The notes below the pieces were generated by a model. That model saw only the letters and a program-made list of their open reading frames with translations, was not told the DNA's origin and did not search any database. The position numbers and the translations under genes were made by a program. This document shows positions 25,047 through 36,700 of a stretch of DNA of 64,000 bases, piece by piece; the stretch's first letter is position 1, and each line of letters begins with the position of its first letter. Source of the DNA: Diphasiastrum complanatum (taxonomy: Eukaryota > Streptophyta > Lycopodiopsida > Lycopodiales > Lycopodiaceae); contig CM055113.1 of the NCBI GenBank assembly GCA_029204225.1, positions 6,589,019-6,653,018 of the forward strand, read 5' to 3'.

Positions 25047-26150
25047 TTATGACGTAAGGTCCTTGGCCTGAAAATTCAGTTTGCCTTTGAAGGCTTTGGC
25101 CTGGTATAGCAAAACCTTATCACCCACTTGGAAATCTCTAAGTTTCAGTGATCGATCATGCCATGTTTTTTGTCGTTGTTTGTGGAATTGTTGAGCATGG
25201 ATGCTGATCCGTCGTGTTTCACAGAGTTGCTCCAGATGGAATAACCTATTTTCTAGATTCTGAGGAGTATCGAGCTCAAGGTTGTAGGCTACTCGAAGGG
25301 AGGGAATATGGAATTCCACAGGCATAATGGCTTCTTGACCATATGTGAGCTGGAAGGGGGTTAAGCCTGTAGCTTGTTTCGGGGTAGCGCGATAAGCCCA
25401 GAGAGCAGCATGGAGTTTGAGTTCCCAATCAGATCGGCTGGATTCGACGGTTTTGGTGAGAATGCCACATAGGATTTTATTGGTGGATTCTGCTTGGCCA
25501 TTGTAGCGTGGATAGTATGGGGAACTTTTGCGATGTACCACAAAAAATTTGGAAAGAAAATCTACTATGACAGAGTTAAGGAAATGTGTTTCCCTATCAT
25601 TGATAAGCTCTAGAGGACATTCGAACTGAATTATAACCTGTTCATAGAGAAATTTGGCGGTGGAATGAGCGTCAGCATTGCGAACAGCTCTTGCTTTAGC
25701 CCATTTGGTGCAGTAGTCCGTAGCTACTATGATGTAACGAGATTGGGTGTGTCGAGCAGCAGGACTAATAGGTCCGACATAATCAATTTCCCATTTCTGG
25801 AAAGCTTGATCAGTGGGTACAGGGTGTAAAGGCATATAGTCTATTTTTTGAAAATGTTTTGTGCGTTGGCAGACATCACAAGCCTTAGTGTAATTGTGCA
25901 TATCCTTGAAGAGTGTTGGCTACCAGAAACCAGCCAAGAGGATTTTCTTAGCAGTTGTTTCAGAAGAGAAATGGTCGGCACCAATACCTTCATGAGTGAA
26001 AGAAATTACAGAGGGGATTTCTCCTTCAATAAGACATCGTTGGATAATTTCATCTAACCCTTGCTTGTAGAGTTGTCCTGCAATTAACGTATAAGGTTTA
26101 GTTCTGAGGACCAACGCTCGTTGTTCGAGTTTTGAAAAGGAAGGATCCAT
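25047..26150 (-). pseudogene. X4 integrase
   Basis: The zinc-binding end (CDVCQRTKHFQ) is followed by the core with FQKWEIDYVGPIS, IVATDYCTKWAKA, ELINDRETHF and the YNGQAESTNKILCGIL block containing the catalytic Glu, then GLTPFQLTYGQEAIMPVEF and the GDKVLLYQAKAFKGKLNF C-terminal region. 284 codons are open from 25901; the upstream part is in another frame with one stop between. No chromodomain follows. The motifs fit non-chromodomain plant Ty3 elements (Tat/Athila side). Confidence 0.88.
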
Positions 26151-26830
26151 CTACTTTGAAGTTAAATATTCGGTAATTTCCTTAGCCCATACAGGTGTAG
26201 AGTCAACTTGGAAAAGGATTGCATCTGGTAAATCATCGTTGACACCTTGATCAAGGGTAGGAAGGTTAGGGATTCGGGATAGATGATCTGCTAAAAAATG
26301 CTGAACTCCCTTACGAACCACGATCCTAAACTCAAATTCTCTCAATAATAGGATCCATCTAGTAATACGACCTATGGTGCACGTCTTGTTGATGAGATAC
26401 AACAGTGCTTGATGATCAGTGAAGAACGCAAAGATTTTTCCTAGAAGATAATGGCAAAACTTCTGAACCGCATATACCATTGCCAAAGCTTCGCGTTCGG
26501 TGGTAGCAGGTATCAATTGTCGACTAAGAAAACGAATTGGGTAATCTATTTTTAATTATCCCGGTTGGGTGAGCACTACTCTAATGACATACTTGGATGC
26601 ATCAGTATGCACATGGAATTCTTTAGAATAATCAGGAGCCTGGAGGATGGGTGCTTTGGTAAGGGCTTCTTTGAGTTGATTGAAGGTGACGCGTTGTTCA
26701 TCTGTCCATTTGGGAACTACAACTACTTTGTAGATTAAGCGGGCTTTGTTAGCGAAATAAAAAATAAAGCATCGATAGTAGTTGGCGTGGCCAAGGAAGG
26801 AGTAAAATTCACGTATCGTACGCGGTTCCG
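26151..26830 (-). pseudogene. X4 RNase H
   Basis: The block TEREALAMVYAVQKFCHYLL followed by FTDHQALLYLINK and RWILLLREFEF identifies the Ty3 RNase H. The frame is open for 121 codons (26151-26516); the preceding part contains stops. Confidence 0.88.
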
Positions 26831-26837
26831 GTAGATT

Positions 26838-27557
26838 TTAAATGATAAGGATCTTTTCAAGATCAGTGGCAATGCCATTTCGTGAGATAATATGTCCTAA
26901 CACAATACCATGGGTTATCCAAATCTGGCCTTTTTCATGATTAAGAGAGATACCCAAGCGTTGACATTGGATAAATTTTATTTCGAGCACAGACAGATGA
27001 CGTATTTCTTTGGAATGTGCTCCTAAATCGTCCAAGTAAACTTCTAAGGTATCGCCCACCTGCTGAGAAAAGGCCGCTTGCATAACACGTTGGAAGGTGC
27101 TAGGAGAATTGCAAAGCCCAAAAGGCATGACTTTCTCACAGAAGGTTCTCCATTCTGTGGCAAAAGCGGTTTTGTGTTGATCTTCTTCAGTGATTTGGAT
27201 CATATTATATCCGCTAAAGCCATCTAAGAAGGAGTAAGCCTCATCTCCTGCTAGATTTTCTAAGATGGATTCTTTGAAAGGTAATGGAAAATGATCTCGT
27301 TCAGTGACGACGTTAAGTTTCTTAAAATCGACACAAATCTGGAGTTTTCCATTTTTCTTGGGGACGATGACAATTGGGGAGACCCACTCAGTATGTTCAA
27401 TTTCATATATAAATCCCGCATCTAAAAGGCGTTGTAATTCTTCTTTGATCTTGGCCTTATAGATGGGATTGCATCTGTACGGAGGACTCGCAGTGGGCCT
27501 CGCACCCGATTTAAGTGGGATACGATGCACAACTACTTGGGGTGAGACGCCTTTCAT
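26838..27557 (-). pseudogene. X4 reverse transcriptase
   Basis: 239 open codons hold the RT blocks in order: RRLLDAGFIYEIEHTEWVSPIV-type start, GKLQICVDFKKLN, FLDGFSGYNMIQI, MPFGLCNSPSTFQRVM and the catalytic EVYLDDLGAHS (near 27030-27046). The frame ends shortly after GHIISRNGIATD. All RT active-site aspartates are present. Confidence 0.92.
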
Positions 27558-28240
27558 GTCTTTATAGGTCCAACCAAAGATATGTCGATATTTTTGCAGG
27601 AGCTTTTCAAGCCATCTTGTTGTTCGCGATTGAGATGAGCTCCGATGTGGACAAGATATTCGTTGATTTCATTTGGCTCACTCAGGGAAAGGGTTATGGT
27701 TTGCGCAGGGCCTTCGTAGGGTGAATTACCAGTGGGCTCATGTTGAGCTTGGGGTAATTTGATTGTGACATCCTCGATCGTATAGTCCTTAAAGTATGTA
27801 GGGACATCATGGGCTGGAGATTTGAGAGGGGCCTTGCCTTTATCTTGTCGAGATGGTGCTTTTTCGGGTATGGATGTAGGACTAGAGGCAACCTCAGAAA
27901 CTTCCCGAACAGTTGTGAGGTCACCCGACGGTTGAATTTGAAGTGGTTTTTTCATTTTCTCTTTCATAGTATGACCATGTAGTTGAGGTTTTGGTGGTGG
28001 AGAGACAATTGGTATGTCATGGAGGATCTCGTCATCAATTTGAAAGATAGTCTCCGCCTCACAGAGATTCCATGGATAGTGTGGACGTTTGGGACGGTAG
28101 AATTTTGTCTCAGGTTTTTCACTTGCAACCTTGGCAACTGATTCGACCTTGGAAGCATGTTGCGGATAGGTCTTCGGGGGAAGTGCTTCCATATAATTGA
28201 GGATCTGAATATCAGAAATGTCCATATCTCTTGGGCAATT
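27558..28240 (-). pseudogene. X4 linker between protease and RT, 5'-truncated
   Basis: A low-complexity Pro/Lys-rich segment contains FKDYTIEDVTIKLPQAQHEP, homologous to KRYTLDDVVIMLPKAHREPE in A1 and A2. The sequence stops near 28240, where copia2 RNase H begins on the other strand, so gag, protease and 5' LTR are lost. Confidence 0.75.
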
Positions 28241-28473
28241 CTTTGTAATGCCGATTGGGCAAGTAATATTGATGACAGAAGATCTGCAAGTGGTCATACA
28301 TTCAATTATGGTACAGCTGCAATTTCATGGAGCAGCAAAAAGCAACCTATAGTAGTCTTATCATCGACGGAAGCTGAATATTGAGCACTCAACAATGCTA
28401 CACAAGAAGCGGTATGGTTACGAAGATCGCTTGTGGATTTAGGTCAACCACAGGTGGATGCGACTACTATATC
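28241..28473 (+). pseudogene. copia2 RNase H fragment
   Basis: CNADWASNIDDRRSASGHTF, then ISWSSKKQPIVVLSSTEAEY, is the copia RNase H signature; a TGA follows, then ALNNATQEAVWLRR. It runs to the 3' LTR without the usual C-terminal region, so it is truncated at both ends. Confidence 0.88.
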
Positions 28474-28700
28474 TTACGATGCACATTAATGTTGACAACT
28501 GTGACCAGCTGCCAATAACCATGGGCTAGTCTATTAGTCTATTCGTAGGTTTTCTCTCTCTATCAAGGTTCAGGGTTTATTTGTACATTTTACTTTCTGT
28601 ATGAGTTAGTGTGATAGAGTGACAGTGCGTGTTCTTCTTCCGTCTTCTTGTGGTGATTGCTTATGGTGAATGCTTGATGTTGCATATCTAATTCTTGACA
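28474..28700 (+). repeat. copia2 3' LTR
   Basis: 227 bp matching 17603-17828 with scattered differences; ends AATTCTTGACA. Confidence 0.88.
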
Positions 28701-29390
28701 ATTACCTAGAAAGCTCGAGGAGCTCCTAAAGAAGAAACTGGCCGATATTCTGTCACTTTTGCATCCCCAACCAAAGTGCAGGAAGGCGGTACTTTTACGT
28801 AACCCAGAGCTGATCAAAGAGTATTATGGCTCCTACAATTTTAAGGGCAGATCCATTGTATCATCCAATGCCCGGAAGAAAATCAGCATTGAAGACTCCA
28901 AGCATCGGGGCCAATAATTGGCCATTAATAAAGTTAGGAAAGGGTTGGAGCACAACAGTCGATTTCCAAAGGGCCCTCAACCGCTTCATGATCGATGCGG
29001 CTAACTCTCTAGATCACATCATATTGAAAGTCTATTATAAGTGGAAACACTCCTGATAGCTACTACAAGTAGAAATTAGGTGAGACATGTGCTTCAGTGA
29101 GTAATGTATCGACCCGAATAAAGCCTTCAAAACACCTGCCATCGTGGATCAAATTACTTTATACCTCACCTACCATCTCTTGCCTTCCACATCATTCGTC
29201 AATATAGTGAGGTTGGAAAGATGGTATACGACAGATTTCCAGGGGAATATGCACCCAAGAAATCTGCTCGCAATCCATAACGCACAGCACATTGTGGTCC
29301 AATTTCATTCACGTGGTTGCAGAAACCCACCGAAAGAACCAAGATGTCAAAGATGCGAAGGGCCAACAATTAGAAAAGCTCTATGAAGCA
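28701..29390 (+). pseudogene. ORF-X copy 5 (X5), remainder of C-terminal domain
   Basis: Segments follow the order seen in other ORF-X copies: LLHPQPKCRKAVLL, then after a frameshift APTILRADPLYHPMPGR, NWPLIKLGKGWSTTVDFQ, and DPNKAFKTPAIVDQITLYL. The match to X2 NWPIIHQSHNWTISVDFH is clear. Stops and shifts show it is dead. The X5 3' LTR was not found; a T-rich stretch follows. Confidence 0.68.
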
Positions 29391-29626
29391 TGTCTCACCA
29401 CCTAGTATCCTTTTCAAAAAAAAAAATAAGTCCCAGAAAAACATCAAGGGACACACTTTTAATTTTCTTTTTTTTCATTGTTAGTTCATTTTCTCTTTCT
29501 TATTTTTCCTTTATTTAATTGTATATACGCTTTCTTTGTTTTCCCCCCTCTCGACCTCAATTTTGCCACCACACATTTTTTCCTAACTTTTCATCGCATC
29601 TTTTCCCCTCTGGTCTATACTTCTTT
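29391..29626. other. T-rich noncoding stretch
   Basis: Pyrimidine-rich DNA without gene or recognisable LTR start, between X5 and the chromovirus LTR. Confidence 0.4.
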
Positions 29627-30111
29627 TCTAAGAACCCCAAGTGAAGACCTTCAGAATTCCAATCGCATGCAAAACAAAAGGACACCTGTGGAGCATGAAC
29701 CACCCATCCAACATGGAAAGGCTATCAATACCCTAACCAATCCACCCCCAAGCCACTATGAAGAACACAAGAGAGGAGAGGAGAAACTGGCTCATGAATC
29801 ACAATTCACAATAAGAGTACGGGCGAGTTTCCACTAGACTTATTCTCCTCAAGAGAGAGAGAATATTCTCTTTAGGATCCCCATGCAACCTAATTTGAGC
29901 TATTGACCTCATATTCTTGCATTAAAGCAGTCTTCACCATGCATGTGCTCCTATGTCCAATTATAGGTTTGGGCCCTCATATGATTATTAATTATTTGAT
30001 ACGACCATGTCCGGAATGACGTACATAACTAATAACCACATACAAATGGAGTGACTAGCTATCCATGTTAGGAATTATTCCGATTCCCTTGTACAGGACA
30101 TGGACATAACA
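29627..30111 (-). repeat. Chromovirus B2 3' LTR
   Basis: On the minus strand it begins TGTTATGTCCATGTCC after GGGGGGAAGAA and ends near GGTTCTTAGA (the family end is TTCTTACA). About 485 bp, matching the LTRs at 7555 and 58858. Confidence 0.86.
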
Positions 30112-30124
30112 TTCTTCCCCCCTT

Positions 30125-31040
30125 AATCCATTTCTATCTCTAGAAATGAAACCTAGGGAAATTCTTCTTTATGATTTCGACCCTCTCCCATGAATCATCA
30201 TGCTCAGTCCGTCCCTTCCGCCTGATCAAGCACTCAGAGATAGAACAATTTCTCAATTGTTTATCTCTAGTTCTGAGTACCTTTTCAGGTTCCAAAAGAA
30301 CACTAAGCCATGAGTCTTCTAAATGGGTAAGATCTTCCTCTGAACCAACTACGTCACATTCATGTAAACTTAATTTTAAATAGCTTACATACAACACGAG
30401 GTGAGTTGTAGTCTTGTTCTAAAGATCAAGTTGGTAAGCTAAAGAACCAATTTTCTTTATAATCCGAAATGGTCCACAATATCTCGTAGACAATTTATAA
30501 TGCTTCCCCTGTACTCATAGTCTTAGAATCCTTAGGTATTCTAAGATATACCCAATCATCAACTTTAAAATTTCTGGGAGACCTTTTAAGATTGGCATAG
30601 TGCTTAGCTCTATCTTGAGCACTCCTGTTACAATCACGGGCCACTTGCAACATTTCACGCATATCATGTAAGAAATCTGCAACTTTTTAAATCTTAGCAG
30701 ACTTTGTCTCCACATTTATCGGAGATCTAGGTTGAAAACCATACATCAGCATAAATGGAATATAACCAGTAGCAGAATGTTTTCTACTGTTATAAGCAAA
30801 GTCACTGAGATTGCCTGTGAGACACATAAGTTCTCAACATATCCTCCATAGTCTGATTAGTTCTCTCAGTCTGGCCATCTGATTCAAGATGATCAGAATA
30901 TCTAAAACTAAGCAAGGTTTCAAGCTTATGGAATACAATTGACCAAAAGTGACAATAAATTTAGGATCTCTATCACTAACTATATCACTTGGTAGTCCAT
31001 AAAGCCTAAATGATCTTTCCACACAGGTCAAGTTCTTATG
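30125..31040 (-). pseudogene. Chromovirus B2 integrase C-terminal part and chromodomain, 5'-truncated
   Basis: Reading on the minus strand it starts abruptly in the integrase core (RLYGLPSDIVSDRDPKF, about 31020-30950). It runs through the QTERTNQT-equivalent region and the basic domain to the chromodomain (SECLIRRKGRTEHDDSWE near 30180-30230). Several stops and shifts are present. It is the unbroken reference showing what B looks like across the point where B1 is cut (near 30840). Confidence 0.85.
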
Positions 31041-31799
31041 GCATATGGTTTTTCGGTGAACCAACCCTAACCCTAGCTTTGTCTATAAGTAGGGATGTGA
31101 CACCATTTTGGATTATTTTCATTGTTAAGATTAGAAATTGAGAGAGAGAGAGAGAAGAGAAGCCTCCTCCTCCATTTGTCTTACATTCAATTTGTGAAGC
31201 CCTCCTTTTTTGCACTTGTATGATTGATTGTGGATGTATGAATGCTTGAATGCTGTTATTTAATCATGCTATCACATATGTGAATGATCATCAGCTCAAG
31301 TTTTCATCCTTCTAATCCACAAAATCAAACAATAGTAAAATAGGTCTTAGAAATCTATTTGGAGAGATCATTAAGATCCATTATAGTAGGATTTTCTTCC
31401 ATTGCTCCCCTTCCTTGAGAAGATAAGCCTCAAGAGGAGAAGATCTAGAGCTCAAGAAGCCTAGATATCTTGAAAAGCCAAGATCTAATAAGAGGATTAA
31501 AAATAAACCAAAAACCCAAAAAAGAGCCAAGAAGATAGGAAGAAGCTTCACCCCTCATCCAAGTCATTCCACTTCTAGATCCCACACCAAGATTGACACC
31601 CTTGGTAGGCTTAGATCTCATTTAGATCTGTAGCTTAATCCCCTCCCCCATTGGATTGAATCCCGATACTACATGACAACTCACCCAGTTGGAGATCCAA
31701 ACCCCAGCTTTGCCCTCTTGATAACAACAATTAGGGAGGCACGGAAAGGGACCAACATCAAAATACAAATGATGATGGTCTTTATGTTTGGTTGCTAAT
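31041..31799. other. Noncoding, LTR-like, with TATA and a short GA run
   Basis: It contains a TATA-like GTCTATAAGTAGG near 31080 and a GA run at 31139-31156. It leads into a copia protease fragment, so it may be a copia LTR and leader in ruins. No primer site or boundaries can be placed. Confidence 0.35.
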
Positions 31800-32050
31800 G
31801 TTTGAGATATTGATCCTTGGTGGATTTCTTGTGGAGCAAGCTCATACATGACTTTTCACAAAGAATATTTCACATCTTTGTTGGCATATGGAGATGACAA
31901 GAGGGTGATCTACATAGACAATGATGGTGAGTGTGCAATCAAAGAAATTGGCACAATTCCTGTTTCTCTCTCTACAAATAGGAATGCTCATTTGAAAGAT
32001 GTTTTGTTCATACCTTCCATTACGAAGACCTTACTTAGTATTTGCCAAAT
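31800..32050 (+). pseudogene. copia protease fragment (copia1 family)
   Basis: The segment with FHKEYFTSLLAYGDDKRVIY and FIPSITKTLLS is closely similar to 14190-14430 of copia1. The active-site region reads ISCGAS, without the catalytic Asp. It is cut at 32050 by the 1-kb repeat. Confidence 0.82.
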
Positions 32051-33035
32051 TGTTGGAAATTAAGCCCATAGTTGCCTCCTTGGTGAATGACTAATTTCTA
32101 TTTCATGATTCTTCCTGCATGTTTATTGATCATTGATCATCTGATACCTGCAGGAATCACAAACTTAGACAGCCAATTTATTTGAAGAACATTTACAATG
32201 GGCTTCCGGTTGATCTCCAGCAAAGGGTAACCAATCCTAAAATAAATTCAAGGTCAGATGTTAAGCTCAATAACTTGAAGTCGTTGAAGACTTGGCCATC
32301 TTCAACAACTTCCACAAAACTTGCATTTAGAACAAATCTATAGAAACACATTACTTTTTTGACAATCTGCAGAGATACACTATGTTTTCAATAGTTTTGA
32401 CTTTTTCACATTTTCTTGAAATGCGAAAACTTGCATAGTTCAAAAGTTTAACCTTTTTTAACACACCTTCAGCTTTTTGCGAAAAATGCGAAAAGAGAGA
32501 AAATTCTCGAAGATCATCTATTTTCATGAGTTAAACTTTACTATAGACCATCATCTCTTTGAGGGCACCTTTAGCTTTTTGCGAAAAATGGGAAGAGAGA
32601 GAAAAATCCCGAAGGTCGTCTAAAATAAACGAGGAACGTTCCAGCGACATCCTCGTCCACATCAACGATGCTAAATTATTGACCATATAAATTGTGTACA
32701 ATTGTCACAAAAGTCATATACTTCCAAGTACAATGGCTTACCTAATCAGGTGACAATCATTTATTATAGTTAATACATGGATGAAATCTATAAATACTAG
32801 ATCATCCAAGCACAGATTGTCGGTTGCTCTGTCCATGAGACGCATTATTTGAGCCTCCCAATTACGTCGTCAATTTTTTGTTGTAATTGCTATTTGTATT
32901 GTGCTTCAGTGTAATATAGCAGCAACACGTTTTTATCTGTGTACAACGTAGATGAATGCTTGTTGTGATTGAATGCACTTTCATTGTTGCTTGATCGTGC
33001 TTGTTTACTCACTCTGATCAGAACACGGACGTCTA
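32051..33035 (+). repeat. 1-kb LTR-like repeat, copy 1
   Basis: 985 bp matching 56265-57379. It begins TGTTGGAAATTAAGCCC and the two copies remain alike through ACACGGACGTCTA. A TATA-like CTATAAATAC lies near 32787. Repeated GCGAAAAATGCGAAA / GCGAAAAATGGGAAG motifs occur near 32477 and 32580. Probably a solo LTR of a family with no coding copy here. Confidence 0.7.
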
Positions 33036-33049
33036 CTGTTGGATACTGT

Positions 33050-34188
33050 TGGACAAACCTAGAGCAAGGCTTTAAACCAAACCTAGAGCATCACCAGAAT
33101 CGATAGTTGTGGAGGCGGTAGCAGCAGGAGGACCTGATGGTACTGTCCTTGGTAGGCGTGGAATAGGTGTGAGTACTTCTTCTTCTTCAAAAATGTCTTC
33201 TTCTTCAAATCTCTCAGGCACTTTGGCATCAAACTGTTTCGGTGATTTCACAGCCTTGTCGACCCGAAGTGCGGCTGGGCTATCTTCCGTGTGAGGTGGC
33301 TGGCAGACATCTTCAACAGCAACAGTAGATTCATGGATATGTCCGAATCCTCTTCCAAGGGATTGGAGTTCAAAGGGCGCAGGGCTCTGGGGCATTTCAA
33401 AAATTTCAGTGGCCCCAAGGGGGTCGAAATCATCGAACATATCCATAAAGAACTGTGTGTTTGGTGAGGTGGCTTTGGTGTGTGGGGGTGAGGCGGCCTG
33501 GGCAGCTGTGATGGGAATGGTAGGCCCAATGGTCAAAAACTGTCCTTGAATAGAAGCAGAGGCGAGGGAAGCATCACAGGCTGGGGGAATGGAAATTTTA
33601 GTGCGAACAACAGCAGGGGGTGGAAGCGTAACTGACGAGGTATGTCTAGTGCGACGTCGTGACACGGAAAATCCTATGGAGAATCTGTGATGTGATGCGA
33701 TCTTTCTTGAGGTTGCCAACAATCAAGAAATTGTTCAGTAGCTGGGCAGCAACATGGATTGAAGGCTCAATGATGGCTTTCAAAAGGTAGCCGTCATTGG
33801 TCTAGTGCAGATCGTTGGTGAGTTCAATATATGGCTTGATGGCCTGTTTGGCGTGCTTGTAATTGGTTGAGGCCTGCGTGCCGGATGCTATACCTATAGT
33901 TGCAAGGGCGGCCTCAGTGACGCGCACCTTGTGTGTGGCTCCCTAGAAAGTGATATAAAATTTAGATTTCTCTTCCTTCCATGTACTAAAGGCAAGAGTG
34001 ATAAATTCCATATTGATGCAACCAGAAAAGACTCTCTCATGAATACCCATTGCAGTGAGCAAAGGCTTCGCAAGGGTCATCCACTGAGTGACCATGCTTG
34101 TGCTAGGAAGGATCATGATGTCCGTTGCAGATAGGACATCAAGATGGATAGTATAGCGCTGAGACTGGGAACTATCGGTAGAAGACAT
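33050..34188 (-). pseudogene. ORF-X copy 1 (X1), N-terminal half, after A2 pol
   Basis: The start ATG is at 34188 (MSSTDSSQSQRYTIHLDVLS). The N-terminal domain follows (LTAMGIHERVFSGCINMEF; FYITFQ; IIEPSIHVAAQLLNNFLI). Compared with X2, about 260 bp covering the YNWFKTISGEL segment are deleted. A Pro/Ser-rich acidic linker continues to about 33060, where the sequence is cut next to the 1-kb repeat. X1 is very similar to 39960-41360. Function unknown. Confidence 0.7.
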
Positions 34189-34970
34189 GATGATCAGAAA
34201 GGAAATATAAAATACGTAAATGTGTCTCAGAAAGCAGTGCGGGAATTTTGGAAGGCTTTTGTCATGGTAAAAATTCGCAAGAGCTTCGCTAGCACAAGTG
34301 AGAAATGAATCAAATTCAGTCAACTTATAGGTGAATTTGGTGGGTCCATTACACTGCATACTAGTTTGGCTGATCACGTCTGAACAAAAATTTGCAAGCA
34401 TGTACAGTACTATGATAATAGGGTATAAAAATCTTGGTGAAGTTTCTGGGGATCTGAACCTATCATGCGAACATTTTTCAGGCTTGACAAAGGATGAACC
34501 TTCGCCCAGGAGGGTCCTTCGCCCAAGTACTGTCATAAATGTATTTTTTCAAGACCTGAACCAATGGACAACCTAATTTTGACATTTTAAAATCATCTAA
34601 CAGGTCGGCGAAGGTTAATAATGAGGTTAAGATGCTCTGCAAAGGTTCTGGACAGGGACCTTCGCCCACCTCAAATTAGATAAATCTAGAGTGGATGTAC
34701 AGTTTGAGAGCTCAACGAAGGTTTTTGGTACTGAATATGCTAAATCTGACCAAAACCGTGATTTTCTAAGTCTTTTTCCATCAAAAAATTATTGTGCTTC
34801 CTTTCCTATGCTGATGACTTTCTGACTTTTGCTCATCAGTCTTTTCTCAATTCAATAATTTTTTTTTTAACTGTCTTCTTCCAATAAACTCAGCAAATTG
34901 AGTATTGAGACAAAAAATTGGAAAACAAATAAAATTAAAAAAACCATTGAGATAAACTTGCTGAACTGGC
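34189..34970 (-). promoter_or_regulatory. A2 spacer between integrase and ORF-X with ACCTTCGCC motifs
   Basis: Noncoding. Copies of ACCTTCGCC/GGCGAAGGT and close variants lie near 34497, 34517, 34603, 34638 and 34670. A TATA-like TTTTTATACCC (minus) lies near 34425, about 240 bp before the ORF-X ATG. The arrangement repeats at 41361-42150, so it is a fixed part of the family. Confidence 0.55.
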
Positions 34971-36200
34971 AGAGCAAGCTGCCAAAACTTGCATAAGCGG
35001 TTGCCATTCACCAGAGTATCAAATCGTTTTCCATCCTAGTGCTCAAGAATTATTGCGCCATAGTTCAAGATTTCCTTCACTTTATACGGGCCTTCTCCCG
35101 TAAATTTCAAATTGCCCTCGATCAGCTTGCCCTCGATCAGCTTGGTTTTGTACATTAATGCAAGATCTCCTGTTTTTGAATCTTTTTTGTGGAATCGGTA
35201 ATCGTTTCATGCCTTGCGACGGGCATTATCTACTGCTAAGGCATAAACTGCCATCAATCGGGTTTCACATGATTTGTGCAACGCTTCATGACGGAGTTGT
35301 AAAGATGTATCATCATTTAATCGTTCGGTGGCCGCTATGCATAAAGATGGGATTAAAAATTCAATTGGCATAATAGCATCTTGACCATAAACCAGTTGAA
35401 AAGGTGTTTGATTTGTACTATTTTTGTAAGTGATTCTGAATGCCTATAATGTTGCATACAGTTTATGTTCCCAATCAAACCGACTCGCTTCAACTGTCTT
35501 TGTCATAATGGTGCAAAGAATCTTATTGGAAGATTCAGCTTCGCCATTCCCTCTAAGATATTAGGGAGTACAAGATCTGTGTATAATAAAAAAATCTTCC
35601 AGTAAACACTTTATTGTTTGATTAACAAAGTGTGTACCCCGGTCACTGACAATATTGATCGAACATCCAAATCTGATGATAATATTTTCATATAGAAACT
35701 TGGTCGTAGATTTCGCATTAATAACTTTGGCAACTTTGGCTTCAACCCACTTGGTCATGTAATCAGTTGCTATGATAATGTATCAAGTCTGAGATCCTTG
35801 CGTGGCAGGGTGAATAGGTCCAACATATTCCAATCCCCATTTTTCAAACGGTGTTTGCAATAAAACCGGATGCAAGGGTTCATAGTTCTGTTGAGTAGGT
35901 CGTCGTGCTCGCTAGCAAACATCACATGTCCGAATAAAATTTATGTGTCCTTGTGAAGCGTAGGCCACCAACAACCTGATTGTAAAAGTTTGTGAACAGT
36001 AATATCTATAGAGAAGTGTCCTCCACTCATGCCATCATGTGAAAACATGATTAAATCTGGTACTTCATGCGGTAAAACACACCTTCATAAAATATTATCT
36101 GATCCACGACGATACAATTGTCCTGCAATTAATTGATAAGGTTGAGCCTTATGAATCAATTGTCTCTTCTGTACTTTTGTCAGGGAGTCATTTGGTTGTT
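34971..36200 (-). pseudogene. A2 integrase
   Basis: Blocks recognisable on the minus strand: a zinc-binding remnant, MTKWVEAKVAKVINAKSTTK, a core with IIRFGCSINIVSDRGTHF and the C-terminal GPYKVKEILNYGAVILEH-type segment near 35050. Stops and frameshifts are frequent and the longest frame is only 65 codons. No chromodomain. It ends just before the ORF-X spacer. Confidence 0.82.
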
Positions 36201-36700
36201 AGCATCAAGTACTCAACAATATTTGCTGCCCACTCAGGTATTGCTTCAACATAGAATAACGCAGCATCTAGCAATTCATCATCCACTTCAGTGTAAACTG
36301 GTGCGGATTCGATTCGCGAAATGTGATCGGCTAGATAATGTTGTTTCCTCTTTCGAACTACAATTCAAAAGTCAAATTCAGTCAATAACAATAACCATCT
36401 TGCAATACGTCCAGTATTGCACGTCTTGTTTACCAAGTTAAGTAACGGTTGATGATCCGTATAAAATGCAAAGTGCGTTTCCATGAGGTAGTGATGAAAT
36501 TTCCAAACAGAATAAATCATGGCCAATGCTTCACGTTCTGTTGTTGAATAATTCTTTTCTGGATCTGTAAGCTGTTTGTTTGCAAATCGTATAGGATAAT
36601 CCTTCTTATAGTCAACTCGTTGCGTCAAAACTGATCCAATGGCGTATTTTGAAGCATCGGTATGAACATGAAATTCTATCATCCAATCTGGGGAACGTAA
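36201..36700 (-). pseudogene. A2 RNase H
   Basis: 105 open codons with FHVHTDASKYAIGSVL, TEREALAMIYSVWKFHHYLM, FYTDHQPLLNLVNK and RIARWLLLLTEFDF: a complete Ty3 RNase H core with its acidic residues. Confidence 0.9.

Larger units (their letters stand above)
18912..28240 (-). mobile_element. X4: Ty3 retrotransposon with ORF-X, inserted in copia2
   Basis: Reading on the minus strand from 28240: linker, RT, RNase H, integrase, spacer with promoter-like elements, ORF-X, polypurine tract, then a 20-bp LTR remnant. The 5' LTR, gag and protease are missing. RT and integrase keep long open frames (239 and 284 codons), so X4 is among the younger Ty3 copies here. A small LTR element interrupts its ORF-X at 21528-23703. 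Confidence 0.85.
17603..28700 (+). mobile_element. copia2: copia element split by a Ty3 insertion
   Basis: A 5' LTR (17603-17828), primer site, leader with tandem repeats and gag start lie on the left. A short RNase H piece and the 3' LTR (28474-28700) lie on the right. Between them is Ty3 element X4 in the opposite orientation. Most of copia2 gag, protease, integrase and RT is absent, so a deletion accompanied or followed the X4 insertion. Copia2 itself sits in X5, whose frame continues on both sides. Confidence 0.85.

Noticed and set aside
31061-31076. Interstitial telomere repeat AACCCTAACCCTAG
   Set aside because: Barely two plant-type telomere units; chance length.
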